The translations under genes and the position numbers were made by a program. A stretch of 64,000 nt of DNA from UBA2336 sp964419145 (GTDB lineage Bacteria; Bacteroidota; Bacteroidia; Cytophagales; Cyclobacteriaceae): the NCBI GenBank assembly GCA_964419145.1, contig CAYQOM010000004.1:62001-126000 (forward strand). The letters are read 5' to 3'. Under the pieces are notes generated by a model. It ran no database searches and was not told the DNA's origin. It saw only the letters and a program-made list of their open reading frames with translations. Shown piece by piece: positions 43,768 to 51,869 of the stretch (positions are counted from its first letter, which is position 1; every line of letters begins with the position of its first letter).

Positions 43768-44185
43768 AATGTTGCTGCTCCACTTCATTGGTTAGCTGTA
43801 ATTCGGGTACACCTACAGGTTTGCCGTGTTCATCGAGCGCTACAAACGTGAAAAACGATTCGCCAAGCTGTTGTTTTTCATCTTGCCCGATAATTTGCTT
43901 CCAGGCGCTTACATAAATTTCCATCGATGTAGTAAACGTACACGTAACCCTGGCTTCGATGCGTACGATATCTCCGACCCGGGCGGGGGCTCGAAACTGC
44001 ACTTTATCAATTGAGGCAGTTACGCATATTTTTCCGGCATGCGTTTGCGCACAAACAGCCGCGGCAATATCCATCCATTGCACCAGCCGGCCACCTTGCA
44101 AAATTCCCATAGGATTGGTATCATTTGGACACACCACCTCAGTTTTCCATACCACTGATTCACCCACGGTTCTTTTAATGGCCAT
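43730..44185 (-). CDS. acyl-CoA thioesterase, hotdog fold
   Basis: About 151 residues from the ATG at 44185 (MAIKRTVGES; an earlier ATG at 44197 adds four). The hotdog core is visible: VCPNDTNPMGILQGGRLVQWMDIAAAVCAQTHA, then VQFRAPARVGDIVRIEARVT. It resembles YciA/BACH-type thioesterases that free fatty acids from CoA. First gene of the overlapping minus-strand operon with nadB, ctaA, U32 and ferredoxin. Confidence 0.88.
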   Translation of the reverse strand: MAIKRTVGESVVWKTEVVCPNDTNPMGILQGGRLVQWMDIAAAVCAQTHAGKICVTASIDKVQFRAPARVGDIVRIEARVTCTFTTSMEIYVSAWKQIIGQDEKQQLGESFFTFVALDEHGKPVGVPELQLTNEVEQQHYDKAKTRRAQQQ

Positions 44186-44359
44186 TGCAACGATCAATTA
44201 ACGCCTGAAAATGCGCGCAAACTTAGCGATATAGAAGATATTTTAGTCTTTTAAACATGGTAAATATTTTGATATGATCTGGCTCATATTACCGGCATGC
44301 CTATAAGTATTAAACTGCGCCATAATTAATAACCGTTGACAAATTAAACCCCATTATCA

Positions 44360-45103
44360 ATGAACACAGCATTTCCAACATCTGCACAACTTACCGTAGG
44401 TGAATTAGTATCACAAGATTGGCGTAAAGCTGAAGTTTTTAAAAAGTATGGTATTGATTTTTGTTGTGGAGGAAAGCAATCTGTCGAAGAAGCGTGCGCA
44501 CGAAAAGGCGTTGATCCCACACAGGTAGAAACTGAGCTGAGAGAGATAGAAAGCAAAGGAATTATCAATGCCCAAAATTTCAATGCTTGGGAATTGGACT
44601 TTCTGGCCGATTACATCATTAACAATCATCATAGCTATGTTAAGGAAGCCATCCCATTCATAGATGAATTATGCCATAAGGTATCCCGCGTGCACGGTGA
44701 TTATCATCCGGAATTGCTTGAGATCGAAAAGCATGCGGCAGATGTCATCGATGAGCTCACTCAACACATGCGCAAGGAAGAGATGATTCTTTTCCCGTAC
44801 ATTAAGAAACTGGTTGAAGCCAGCCGAAATAATACATCAATCCAGTCCCCTCCCTTTGGTACCATAGCCAATCCAATTAATATGATGGAAGCCGAACATA
44901 CGTCAGCAGGGAGTTCCATGGAATCCATTGAAACACTCAGCAATCACTTTACTCCTCCGCAGGAAGCATGTATGTCTTACCGGGTCTTATTTGCTAAATT
45001 CCAGGAATTTCTGCAGGATCTCCACCAACATATACACCTGGAAAATAACATCCTGTTTCCTAAGGCACTTAAACTGGAACAGGAATTATTGGGTAAATCG
45101 TAA
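44360..45103 (+). CDS. ric: iron-sulfur cluster repair di-iron protein (Ric/ScdA/YtfE)
   Basis: 247-residue cytosolic protein repairing Fe-S clusters after nitric oxide or oxidative damage. N-terminal ScdA domain has YGIDFCCGGKQSVEEAC (cysteines at 32-33); the C-terminal hemerythrin-like domain has the His/Glu ligands: NNHHSYV near 87, HGDYHPELLEIEKHAADV near 112, HMRKEEMILFPYI near 134, AEHTSAG near 178 and HIHLENNILFPKA near 230. Single gene closed by a strong terminator. Confidence 0.95.
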   Translation: MNTAFPTSAQLTVGELVSQDWRKAEVFKKYGIDFCCGGKQSVEEACARKGVDPTQVETELREIESKGIINAQNFNAWELDFLADYIINNHHSYVKEAIPFIDELCHKVSRVHGDYHPELLEIEKHAADVIDELTQHMRKEEMILFPYIKKLVEASRNNTSIQSPPFGTIANPINMMEAEHTSAGSSMESIETLSNHFTPPQEACMSYRVLFAKFQEFLQDLHQHIHLENNILFPKALKLEQELLGKS

Positions 45104-45140
45104 TGATTCGGCTGCAATAGCTAGGCTTCAACACCTAAAA

Positions 45141-45180
45141 TAAAGATAAAGCCTGCTCATTCGGGCAGGCTTTATCTTTA
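45141..45180. terminator. bidirectional terminator between ric and hlyIII
   Basis: A perfect 16-bp stem, TAAAGATAAAGCCTGC with its complement, around an 8-base loop (TCATTCGG). A/T-rich arms let it work both ways, serving the convergent ric (+) and HlyIII (-) genes. Confidence 0.92.
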
Positions 45181-45213
45181 TCTGACGAAATTGATTTGAA
45201 ATATCCCCGCGAA

Positions 45214-45879
45214 CTAACTGGTACTCAGAAACAGGTATATGCCGCTAAAATGACAGGCACTTCCAACCATAACAAACCCATGCCATATGGCGTGGCTATA
45301 GCGCATGTTGCGTAATAGGTAAAAAATCACACCTACGGTAAAAAAAATTCCACCCGCTATGATTAACCAAAAAATTATTGGTTGCAGCGCTTTAAAAAGG
45401 GGAACAATAACCCCTAAAGCCATCCAACCCATGCCCAGGTAAATCAGGGTGGAGAGAAAGTTCAGTTTCCGTACAAAAAATATTTTGAATAATACTCCAA
45501 CCCCGGCAAGAAGCCATAAAGCCATCAGCAATTCATACCCCAGTTGATTCGGAATTGCCAGAACAAGAAAGGGAGTATACGTGCCCGCAATTTTGGAATA
45601 GATAGCACTGTGATCCGCCACCCGAAAAATGTGCTTCCATTTTTCCTCCTTGACAAAATGATACAAGGTTGACGCTGTGTATAAAGCAAGTAATGAAATC
45701 AGGTACACCCCCACGCATAACCACACCCCAACAGAATGATTGTATTTCATCAGCGCGAAACACATAAAGCCACTGCCCATCAGGCTTAACAACACAGCCA
45801 AGCCATGGGTTATCCAGTTGGCTCTTTCTTCATTTTGGGAATACATCGGCATTGATTTAGAATTATTTCTGTCGGCCAT
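45214..45879 (-). CDS. hemolysin III / PAQR-family membrane protein
   Basis: 221 residues with seven membrane segments. Family metal-site residues appear: STLYHFVKE near 79, RVADHSAIYSKIAGTYTPF near 95, and IWHGFVMVGSACHFSGIY near 197. Bacterial HlyIII proteins belong to the PAQR/ceramidase-like superfamily; the cellular role is unclear. Single gene. Confidence 0.9.
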   Translation of the reverse strand: MADRNNSKSMPMYSQNEERANWITHGLAVLLSLMGSGFMCFALMKYNHSVGVWLCVGVYLISLLALYTASTLYHFVKEEKWKHIFRVADHSAIYSKIAGTYTPFLVLAIPNQLGYELLMALWLLAGVGVLFKIFFVRKLNFLSTLIYLGMGWMALGVIVPLFKALQPIIFWLIIAGGIFFTVGVIFYLLRNMRYSHAIWHGFVMVGSACHFSGIYLFLSTS

Positions 45880-46009
45880 CCTGCCCGTTAGATTATTAAA
45901 ACACCCTTTCGATCACCGCAAAATTAGATTATTACAGGATATTTTAGTCCTTTTTTAATGTAGCGTGTAATTTTTAGTTTTCAACTGAAACCCTTTTACA
46001 AGAATTTAC

Positions 46010-46565
46010 ATGAACCGCTACATTGACAAAACCTCTACAAAACATTTCCATATGGATTATTATCTTTCCATTCTGCGATCCGTGCATTTCCTATCAAGTG
46101 TACTATGGGTTGGCTCGGCCTTTTTCTTAGTCCTGTTTGTTACCCGCTATAGACCCTTTAGGCAGTGAGGGTGGTAAATTCATGAAACAAATCTTTAAAA
46201 CAAATAAACTTCCTGTAGTTATGCAGGCTTTGTCATTCCTGGCAGTAGTCAATGGAATTTTATTGTTATTCCAGATTTCCGGGGGATTTAACAGGGTGTG
46301 GATTTCTTCCATGCATGGTATAGTATTACTCATTGGGGGCATCTTTGGCCTGATGGCCTGTTCTATCGGTTTTCTGGTTATCGGACCAACCGTACGAAAG
46401 ATTTCAGCGATAGGCCAAAGCCTGGCAAAAAATAGCACGCCACCTAGTTTTGATCAGCTTAACCAACTTGCCAAACTTCGAAACCACATGACCCGTGCAC
46501 AACGCTGCGATTTCATTTTACTTTTTTTTTCACTGTTTGCCATGAGTATCGTGCGCCACCTGTAG
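46010..46565 (+). pseudogene. small multi-spanning membrane protein, frameshifted
   Basis: Two plus-strand frames join into one protein: the first starts at ATG 46010 or 46052 (MDYYLSILRSVHFLSSVLWV) and runs to about 46130; the second continues with PAIDPLGSEGGKFM, GILLLFQISGGF and later membrane segments to 46565. One base is missing or extra near 46130-46140. It has about four membrane segments; family uncertain. May be a true mutation or a sequence error. Confidence 0.6.
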
Positions 46566-46803
46566 AAATTGTGATCCATTACATATTGACCTATCTCCTT
46601 TCAGCCAGGAAAACGAGTTGTCTTCATGAATTAACTGGTACTTTCAATCATCTAGTCAAGACCATACCTTGGCACCCAAATCGCCATGCAAGGCCTGAAA
46701 CACTTTTAAAAGTTGGTGGAATGGCTCAATCTCCTGATTTTCAGGTGCTCGATAAAAGTTTATTATCCACAAGAAACTTTTCAAGTCAAAATAGCGTATT
46801 ATT
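46566..46803. other. intergenic region upstream of the efflux operon
   Basis: No convincing gene. Contains a small hairpin CCTGATTTTCAGG near 46733. A -7-like TATTATTG ends at 46804, immediately against the TetR palindrome. Confidence 0.35.
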
Positions 46804-46823
46804 GTGAGTGAACAATCACTCAC
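46804..46823. promoter_or_regulatory. perfect palindromic operator for the TetR regulator
   Basis: GTGAGTGAACAATCACTCAC: 8-base inverted arms (GTGAGTGA / TCACTCAC) around ACAA. It has the form of known TetR/AcrR operators and lies 53 bases before the first gene of the operon that encodes a TetR regulator and an RND pump. A -7-like TATTATTG abuts its left edge, so binding would block transcription. Confidence 0.8.
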
Positions 46824-46875
46824 TTTAATCTAACGTTATGAATGGCCAAACAACATCGCAATTGGCTTTCTGACA

Positions 46876-47253
46876 ATGGGTGCATTTATGGCATATGGAT
46901 TTCTCCTTATCTACCTAAGGGACTTTGCCCCAGGGAAAGAAGAATGGGTTAATTCCTATTCCGTTGGTAGACATTTTGAAAGTCGGTTGGCACACGTACA
47001 CGGCAATCTTTTTGCTTTTCTTAATATACTTATCGGCTACCTACTCCTCCATTTTCAATCAAAGTTGACTAGCACTAAATATATCTCTTGGCTGGCTTTA
47101 ACCGGATTACTGATGCCCATCGGAATTCTGGCTGAAGTATATTTTGGTGCCCCTCCCGTGTTCGTTTTAATTGGTGCAATTGCCATGACTGCTTCTGTGG
47201 CGTGGCTGGGCATTTCTTTCTTTAAAATGAAAATAAATAGTAGTAACGCTTAA
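46876..47253 (+). CDS. small uncharacterised membrane protein
   Basis: 125 residues with four membrane segments (AYGFLLIYL, LFAFLNILIGYLLL, WLALTGLLMPIGI, FVLIGAIAMTASVAWLGI). The conserved-looking frame runs upstream of this ATG (WPNNIAIGFLT) but has no start there; an ATG at 46838 is in the wrong frame by one base, so the real start may be lost by a small indel. First gene of the efflux operon. Confidence 0.65.
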   Translation: MGAFMAYGFLLIYLRDFAPGKEEWVNSYSVGRHFESRLAHVHGNLFAFLNILIGYLLLHFQSKLTSTKYISWLALTGLLMPIGILAEVYFGAPPVFVLIGAIAMTASVAWLGISFFKMKINSSNA

Positions 47254-47265
47254 AATAAAGGAATC

Positions 47266-47745
47266 ATGAAAACGACAAATGCAATCGGTCTTGAAAATAA
47301 CAATGCCAAACAATTGGCTGAAAAATTGAATGAGCTATTAGCAAACTATTCCGTTTTCTATCAGAATACACGCGGTTCACACTGGAATATTAAAGGTGAA
47401 AAGTTTTTTGAGCTTCATCTTAAGTTCGAGGAATTATACAACGATTTACTGCTGAAGATAGATGAAGTGGCTGAACGGATATTGACTTTGGGCCATTCGC
47501 CAAGTCACAACTACTCTGATTATACCCGTGTTTCAAAAATTGCTGAGAGTAAAGAAGTAAGTGATGGCATTAAGTCTGTGACCAATATTCTTGAGTCATT
47601 CAAAATAATAATTACACTTCAGCGTGAGCTTCTCATACTTTCAGAAGAAGCTGATGATGAGGGGACCAATGCACAGATGAGCGATTATATCCGTGTCCAG
47701 GAAAAATTGGTATGGATGTATTCTGCTTTCTTAAATAAAAACTAA
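47266..47745 (+). CDS. dps: Dps-family DNA-protecting ferritin-like protein
   Basis: 159 residues. Forms a 12-mer that oxidises and stores iron and guards DNA. All four ferroxidase ligands are at the canonical spacing: H39 (GSHWNIKG), H51 (ELHLKFEEL), D66 and E70 (KIDEVAER). Lies 12 bases after the membrane protein gene and 1 base before the TetR gene, so it is co-transcribed with the pump operon, linking this operon to stress defence. Confidence 0.92.
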   Translation: MKTTNAIGLENNNAKQLAEKLNELLANYSVFYQNTRGSHWNIKGEKFFELHLKFEELYNDLLLKIDEVAERILTLGHSPSHNYSDYTRVSKIAESKEVSDGIKSVTNILESFKIIITLQRELLILSEEADDEGTNAQMSDYIRVQEKLVWMYSAFLNKN

Positions 47746-47746
47746 C

Positions 47747-48343
47747 ATGGAAATCAAAGAAAGACAACTGGAAATTATTGAGGCAGCAGGTGAGATTTTG
47801 ACCGAGTCAGGTATTGTAGGATTAACTACAAAGAATCTCGCAGCTAAAATGGGGTTTGCGGAATCGGCACTATACAGGCACTTCAAAGGCAAAGAAGAAA
47901 TAATTCTGACGATGCTGCGATACTTGTCTACGGATATGGATAGCCGACTTATAAATTCTACAAAAGACATTGAAAGTCCGGAAGAAAAGTTGAAAGCAGC
48001 ATTCAACAATCAATTCGAATTCTTTAAAAAGAATCCACACTTTCTGGTGGCGATATTTTCGGATGGCATGCTGGAAGAGAGTAAGGCTATCAATGAAGCC
48101 ATCTTGCAGATTATGGGTACCAAAAGGAAGCACTTACTTCAGATCATCCAGCAGGGTCAGAAACAAAAGCAATTCACGGATGCTCTATCAGCCGATGAAT
48201 TGGTACATATTATTATGGGCAGTTTCAGATTGCACATGTTACAGTGGCGTTTATCAGGTTTTACTTTTGATCTGAAGCTGAAGGGAAATAAGTTAATGGC
48301 AAACCTACTCAAGCTGATTCAACCTCATAAATCTATTTTATGA
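47747..48343 (+). CDS. TetR-family repressor of the efflux operon
   Basis: 198 residues. HTH at about residues 7-53: LEIIEAAGEILTESGIVGLTT, then NLAAKMGFAESALYRHFKGKEEII. It starts 1 base after dps and overlaps the next gene by 4 bases. The palindrome at 46804-46823 at the head of the operon is its likely operator, so it would repress its own operon until an inducer binds. Inducer unknown. Confidence 0.9.
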   Translation: MEIKERQLEIIEAAGEILTESGIVGLTTKNLAAKMGFAESALYRHFKGKEEIILTMLRYLSTDMDSRLINSTKDIESPEEKLKAAFNNQFEFFKKNPHFLVAIFSDGMLEESKAINEAILQIMGTKRKHLLQIIQQGQKQKQFTDALSADELVHIIMGSFRLHMLQWRLSGFTFDLKLKGNKLMANLLKLIQPHKSIL

Positions 48344-48747
48344 AAACGACACTTAAAATTTCCGCTATCCTACTTACACTTTTTGCACTGATTACCCTGT
48401 TCATGAGTGGTTCAGTAATTTTTGATTTGTTCGGCATCCGTGAAAAGGAGGGTAATTATGTTTTGTTTATTGTGATTGCTAATTTTATCAGCGGGTTTAT
48501 CTATTTGATTGCAGCATACGGCTTGTTCTTTGGAAGAACGTGGACTACAAGATTACTTGTATTCGCCACAAGTATTTTGACAATAAGTTTCGTTGGCCTG
48601 ATTTGGCATATTTCAAGTGGAGGAATATACGAGCAACAAACTCTTAAGGCAATGCTTTTTCGGATTGCAATTACCGCTGTGTTTGCTGGATTGTCGTGGC
48701 GATTTACTTCCGCTGAAAAGGATTACTCTTTAATTAAACAAAAATAG
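48340..48747 (+). CDS. small four-spanning membrane protein
   Basis: 135 residues, four membrane segments (ISAILLTLFALITLFMSGS, FIVIANFISGFIYLIAAYGL, LLVFATSILTISFVGLI, MLFRIAITAVFAGL). Translation is coupled to the TetR gene (ATGA overlap). No family recognised; role within the efflux operon unknown. Confidence 0.75.
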   Translation: MKTTLKISAILLTLFALITLFMSGSVIFDLFGIREKEGNYVLFIVIANFISGFIYLIAAYGLFFGRTWTTRLLVFATSILTISFVGLIWHISSGGIYEQQTLKAMLFRIAITAVFAGLSWRFTSAEKDYSLIKQK

Positions 48748-48756
48748 ATTTCACCT

Positions 48757-49170
48757 ATGAAACGTGTAACAGCATTCTTAATCACAACCCTTGTTTTCTT
48801 TGGTCTGGGCTGCAAAGAAAAAACCACTGAAACCCATACTCATGATGATCAAGCTGTAGTAAAATTAGATGGCGGCAAAAAATGGCTGGCCAATGCGGAG
48901 ACAACACAGGGCATACAATCCATGATCGTATTGACTGATGGTTATTTAGCCAATCCTTCTCCAGACTTGAACCTGATGAAAGAAAATCTGACGTCAGAGC
49001 TAACAGGTATTTTTCAGAAGTGCACCATGAAGGGTGAATCCCATGATCAGCTTCATAACTATTTATTGCCTCTCAAAAAGAAAATAGAAGCACTAAGCAA
49101 TTCTGGGGATGTGCAAACAGTAGAAGACATAAAAATATATCTCGAAACCTATAAAGATTACTTCGAATGA
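48757..49170 (+). CDS. putative lipoprotein with His-rich N-terminus
   Basis: 137 residues; lipoprotein signal ending FFGLGC at about residues 15-20, followed by a charged stretch with ETHTHDD. The body (about 40-137) is helical (KWLANAETTQGIQSMIVLTD). The His/Asp-rich segment could bind metal, but this is weak. In the efflux operon, overlapping the cupin gene by 4 bases. Confidence 0.72.
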   Translation: MKRVTAFLITTLVFFGLGCKEKTTETHTHDDQAVVKLDGGKKWLANAETTQGIQSMIVLTDGYLANPSPDLNLMKENLTSELTGIFQKCTMKGESHDQLHNYLLPLKKKIEALSNSGDVQTVEDIKIYLETYKDYFE

Positions 49171-49451
49171 ATCTGAAAGATGTATTCACAGAGTCGAAAC
49201 CTCTGCAAACAAAAAAGATGTTTACCCCCAATGAAAGCGTAACCACCATTCAGTTAATGGCATCTGCACAGTTAAAGGAACACACGACCAAAGTACCTGC
49301 ATTTTTAGTATGCGTAACAGGTGAAGTCTTTTTTGAAAATGAACTGGGAGTTAAAGAAAAGCTCCTTTCCGGTGATTTTATCAATATAGAGCCAGCAGTT
49401 AGGCACTGGTTAAGTGCGGAGACCAATAGTCTTTTGTTACTCATTAAATAA
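49167..49451 (+). CDS. small cupin-domain protein
   Basis: 94 residues forming one cupin barrel: SAQLKEHTTKVPAFLVCVTGEVFFEN, then LLSGDFINIEPAVRHWLSAE. The usual metal-binding histidines are only partly present (one in KEHTTK, one in VRHWL). Overlaps the preceding lipoprotein gene; function unknown, perhaps a small-molecule sensor. Confidence 0.8.
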   Translation: MNLKDVFTESKPLQTKKMFTPNESVTTIQLMASAQLKEHTTKVPAFLVCVTGEVFFENELGVKEKLLSGDFINIEPAVRHWLSAETNSLLLLIK

Positions 49452-49467
49452 AAAAATTTGAAATGGT

Positions 49468-50802
49468 ATGTTAGTGAATATTCACTTTTTTAAACAAACA
49501 ACTTTCAGTCTATTCCTTCTTGTGGGCATTCTGGTTAGTCAGCCTCTCAAGGCACAAGTGTGGACGCTCAAACAATGTCTCGACACGGCACAACAATACA
49601 ATAAGAACTTGCTGGTTTCTCGAAACAATGTATTGATCGGTCAAGAAAAAGAGCAGGAATCCAGGGCTAATCTAATACCCAAAGTTTCAATTAATGCCGA
49701 CTACAAGTATTACGCAGACTTACCCTATCAATTCATGCCACAGGTGGCTTTTGGTGGACCTGAAGGAGTATTCAAGGAAATTCAGTTTGGTGTTCCTCAT
49801 AACATCGCGGCTAACCTACAACTGGCTATTCCCTTGTATAATCCACAAGTGTACGGTTCAATTCAGTCATCAAAAATTGGCTCCGAACTTATTGCTTTGC
49901 AAAACCAGAAAAACGAAGAACAACTTACCTATGAAATAACAAACCTTTATTACAACGCTCAAATTCTGCGCTACCAAGTGGCATTCTTAGAGGACAATTT
50001 AACGAATGCCAAAAAGCTCTTGCAGAATACCCAAGCCCTGAAAGATCAACTACTTGCTAAGGGCACAGATGTATCCAAAGTACAATTACAGGTGGAGCAA
50101 CTGACTAACCAGCGGGAGCAGATTTTAAGCAAGTATGGTCAGGTTCTAAATGCCCTGAAGATTTTGGTGGGCATTCCTTTGTCTCAAAACCTTGAGGTGG
50201 AAAAGTCAATTATCAATACAACTGCGCCAGTTTATGAGCAAGCGGCTACTTTGGATATGCGTATCATTGAAAAGCAGAATGCTCTTTTACAGAGTGAACT
50301 GAGCACATTCAAAAACTCACGACTTCCATCAATTTCCTTATATGGTAGTTATGGTGTTACGGGATTTGGATACGATAAGGCGCCTAACGAATTTCTAAAG
50401 TTTTATCCTGTAAGTTTCGCAGGGCTTCAATTGTCCTATCCTCTATTCAATGGAACCGTTACCAGACAAAAAATCTCTCAGAAGAAACTGGAGATTAAGA
50501 ATAAAGAACTTCAGGCAGACTTGACATCAGATCAAACCGCCCTGTACATTGAAACGGCTCACCAGCAAAAATCAATTGCGCAGCGATCTGTTGAAACAAC
50601 CCTTGCACAAGTGCAGCTTGCTCAATCCATTTACGATCAAACGATTCTTCAGCAAAAGCAGGGAGTAGCATCCTTGACCGAAGTTCTACTAGCTGATAAC
50701 GCATTACGAGAAACTCAACAAGGTCACGTGTCAGCTTTGATCGATTATCTGAAAGCGGATTTAGACCATAAAAAAGCAACTGGCAACCTGTTTATTAAAT
50801 AA
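49468..50802 (+). CDS. TolC-family outer-membrane efflux protein
   Basis: 444 residues; signal peptide about 1-30 (ending LKAQ). Two repeats of the OMF fold with long helices, beginning WTLKQCLDTAQQYNKNLLVSRNN and ending GVASLTEVLLADNALRETQQGHVSA. Outer-membrane channel of the tripartite pump; followed by the adaptor gene after 9 bases. Confidence 0.93.
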   Translation: MLVNIHFFKQTTFSLFLLVGILVSQPLKAQVWTLKQCLDTAQQYNKNLLVSRNNVLIGQEKEQESRANLIPKVSINADYKYYADLPYQFMPQVAFGGPEGVFKEIQFGVPHNIAANLQLAIPLYNPQVYGSIQSSKIGSELIALQNQKNEEQLTYEITNLYYNAQILRYQVAFLEDNLTNAKKLLQNTQALKDQLLAKGTDVSKVQLQVEQLTNQREQILSKYGQVLNALKILVGIPLSQNLEVEKSIINTTAPVYEQAATLDMRIIEKQNALLQSELSTFKNSRLPSISLYGSYGVTGFGYDKAPNEFLKFYPVSFAGLQLSYPLFNGTVTRQKISQKKLEIKNKELQADLTSDQTALYIETAHQQKSIAQRSVETTLAQVQLAQSIYDQTILQQKQGVASLTEVLLADNALRETQQGHVSALIDYLKADLDHKKATGNLFIK

Positions 50803-50811
50803 TTACGTACC

Positions 50812-51864
50812 ATGAAAAAGATTTTGTACTTCGCAATACCTCTGGCCTTGATTGTGCTCATTGCCGTGCGTTTAAAAAGTAATAAAGAAACTTCTTTAAA
50901 CCGTATTTATACCTACAACAAAGAACAGGCTATCGAGGTAAGAACCGATACTGTAAAATATATCCGCACGGGTATTCAAAAATCCTTTACCGGTCTGTTT
51001 GAACCCGACAAAGAAACCAAGGTAAGTGCAGATGTGCAGGGTAAAATCGTAAGCGTATTTGTAGATGCGGGCAGCTATGTAAAGAAAGGGCAGTCGCTCA
51101 TTAAAATTGATGATGCCTTGTTGAATCTACAACTTCAATCCGTATCCATTCAAATAGAGGGATTGGAAGCCGATGTGAAACGCTATTCAATTCTTGCTGA
51201 ATCAGATGCAATCCAGGGGGTACAGTTGGAAAAAACTCAACTGGCATTAAAATCAGCACAGGTTCAGCGGAGTACTTTATTGGAGCAAATTAGCAGAACA
51301 ATCGTTGCTGCTCCGTTCAATGGGATTGTAACACTTAAAATGGCTGAAGCTGGTTCCTATGCGGCACCTGGAGTACCCCTGCTGCAACTCACCGATATTT
51401 CTTCACTCCGTTTTACCATTCAGGTTCCTGAAAATGACCTAACGATATTTCACAACAACCAGGCAGTAGACGTTTTTGCCGAGCTCTATCCGTCAATTTC
51501 ACTTGCAGGAAAAATTTCCCTCATCGGAAGCAAAGGTAACATGGCCAATTCTTTTCCAATTCAAGCCTTGGTGAAAAATACACAGGACATGAAAATCAAG
51601 TCAGGCATGTTTGGGAAAATTGTGATTGAAGAAAAGCTTGATGAAAGGCAACTTACCATTCCGGCATCAGCCATCGTGGGCTCTACTTTAAAGCCTCAGG
51701 TGTATGTGGTTGAACAGGGAAAGGCCAAGCTTCGCGACATAACTATAGCGGATAGAAAAGGAAGCACCGCTGTTATTCAATCCGGATTGCATGAAGGTGA
51801 AATGGTCATCACGAATGGCCTTATCAATCTCTTTGATGGTGCTACTGTAGAAAGTAAGAATTAA
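50812..51864 (+). CDS. RND efflux periplasmic adaptor (MFP)
   Basis: 350 residues with an N-terminal membrane/signal segment (LYFAIPLALIVLIAVRL). Lipoyl domain halves GKIVSVFVDAGSYVKKGQSLIKID and APFNGIVTLKMAEAGSYAAPG flank a helical hairpin; beta-barrel and membrane-proximal domains follow (LTIPASAIVGS). Joins TolC and the RND pump. RND gene starts 5 bases downstream. Confidence 0.93.
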   Translation: MKKILYFAIPLALIVLIAVRLKSNKETSLNRIYTYNKEQAIEVRTDTVKYIRTGIQKSFTGLFEPDKETKVSADVQGKIVSVFVDAGSYVKKGQSLIKIDDALLNLQLQSVSIQIEGLEADVKRYSILAESDAIQGVQLEKTQLALKSAQVQRSTLLEQISRTIVAAPFNGIVTLKMAEAGSYAAPGVPLLQLTDISSLRFTIQVPENDLTIFHNNQAVDVFAELYPSISLAGKISLIGSKGNMANSFPIQALVKNTQDMKIKSGMFGKIVIEEKLDERQLTIPASAIVGSTLKPQVYVVEQGKAKLRDITIADRKGSTAVIQSGLHEGEMVITNGLINLFDGATVESKN

Positions 51865-51869
51865 TTATT

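Noticed and set aside
44220..44359. A Crp/FNR-type TTGAT-N4-ATCAA box upstream of ric
   Set aside because: TTTGATATGATC at about 44268 lacks the second half-site.
46571..46807. A 78-residue plus-strand frame upstream of the efflux operon
   Set aside because: No ATG start, no domain, and it runs into the promoter and operator.
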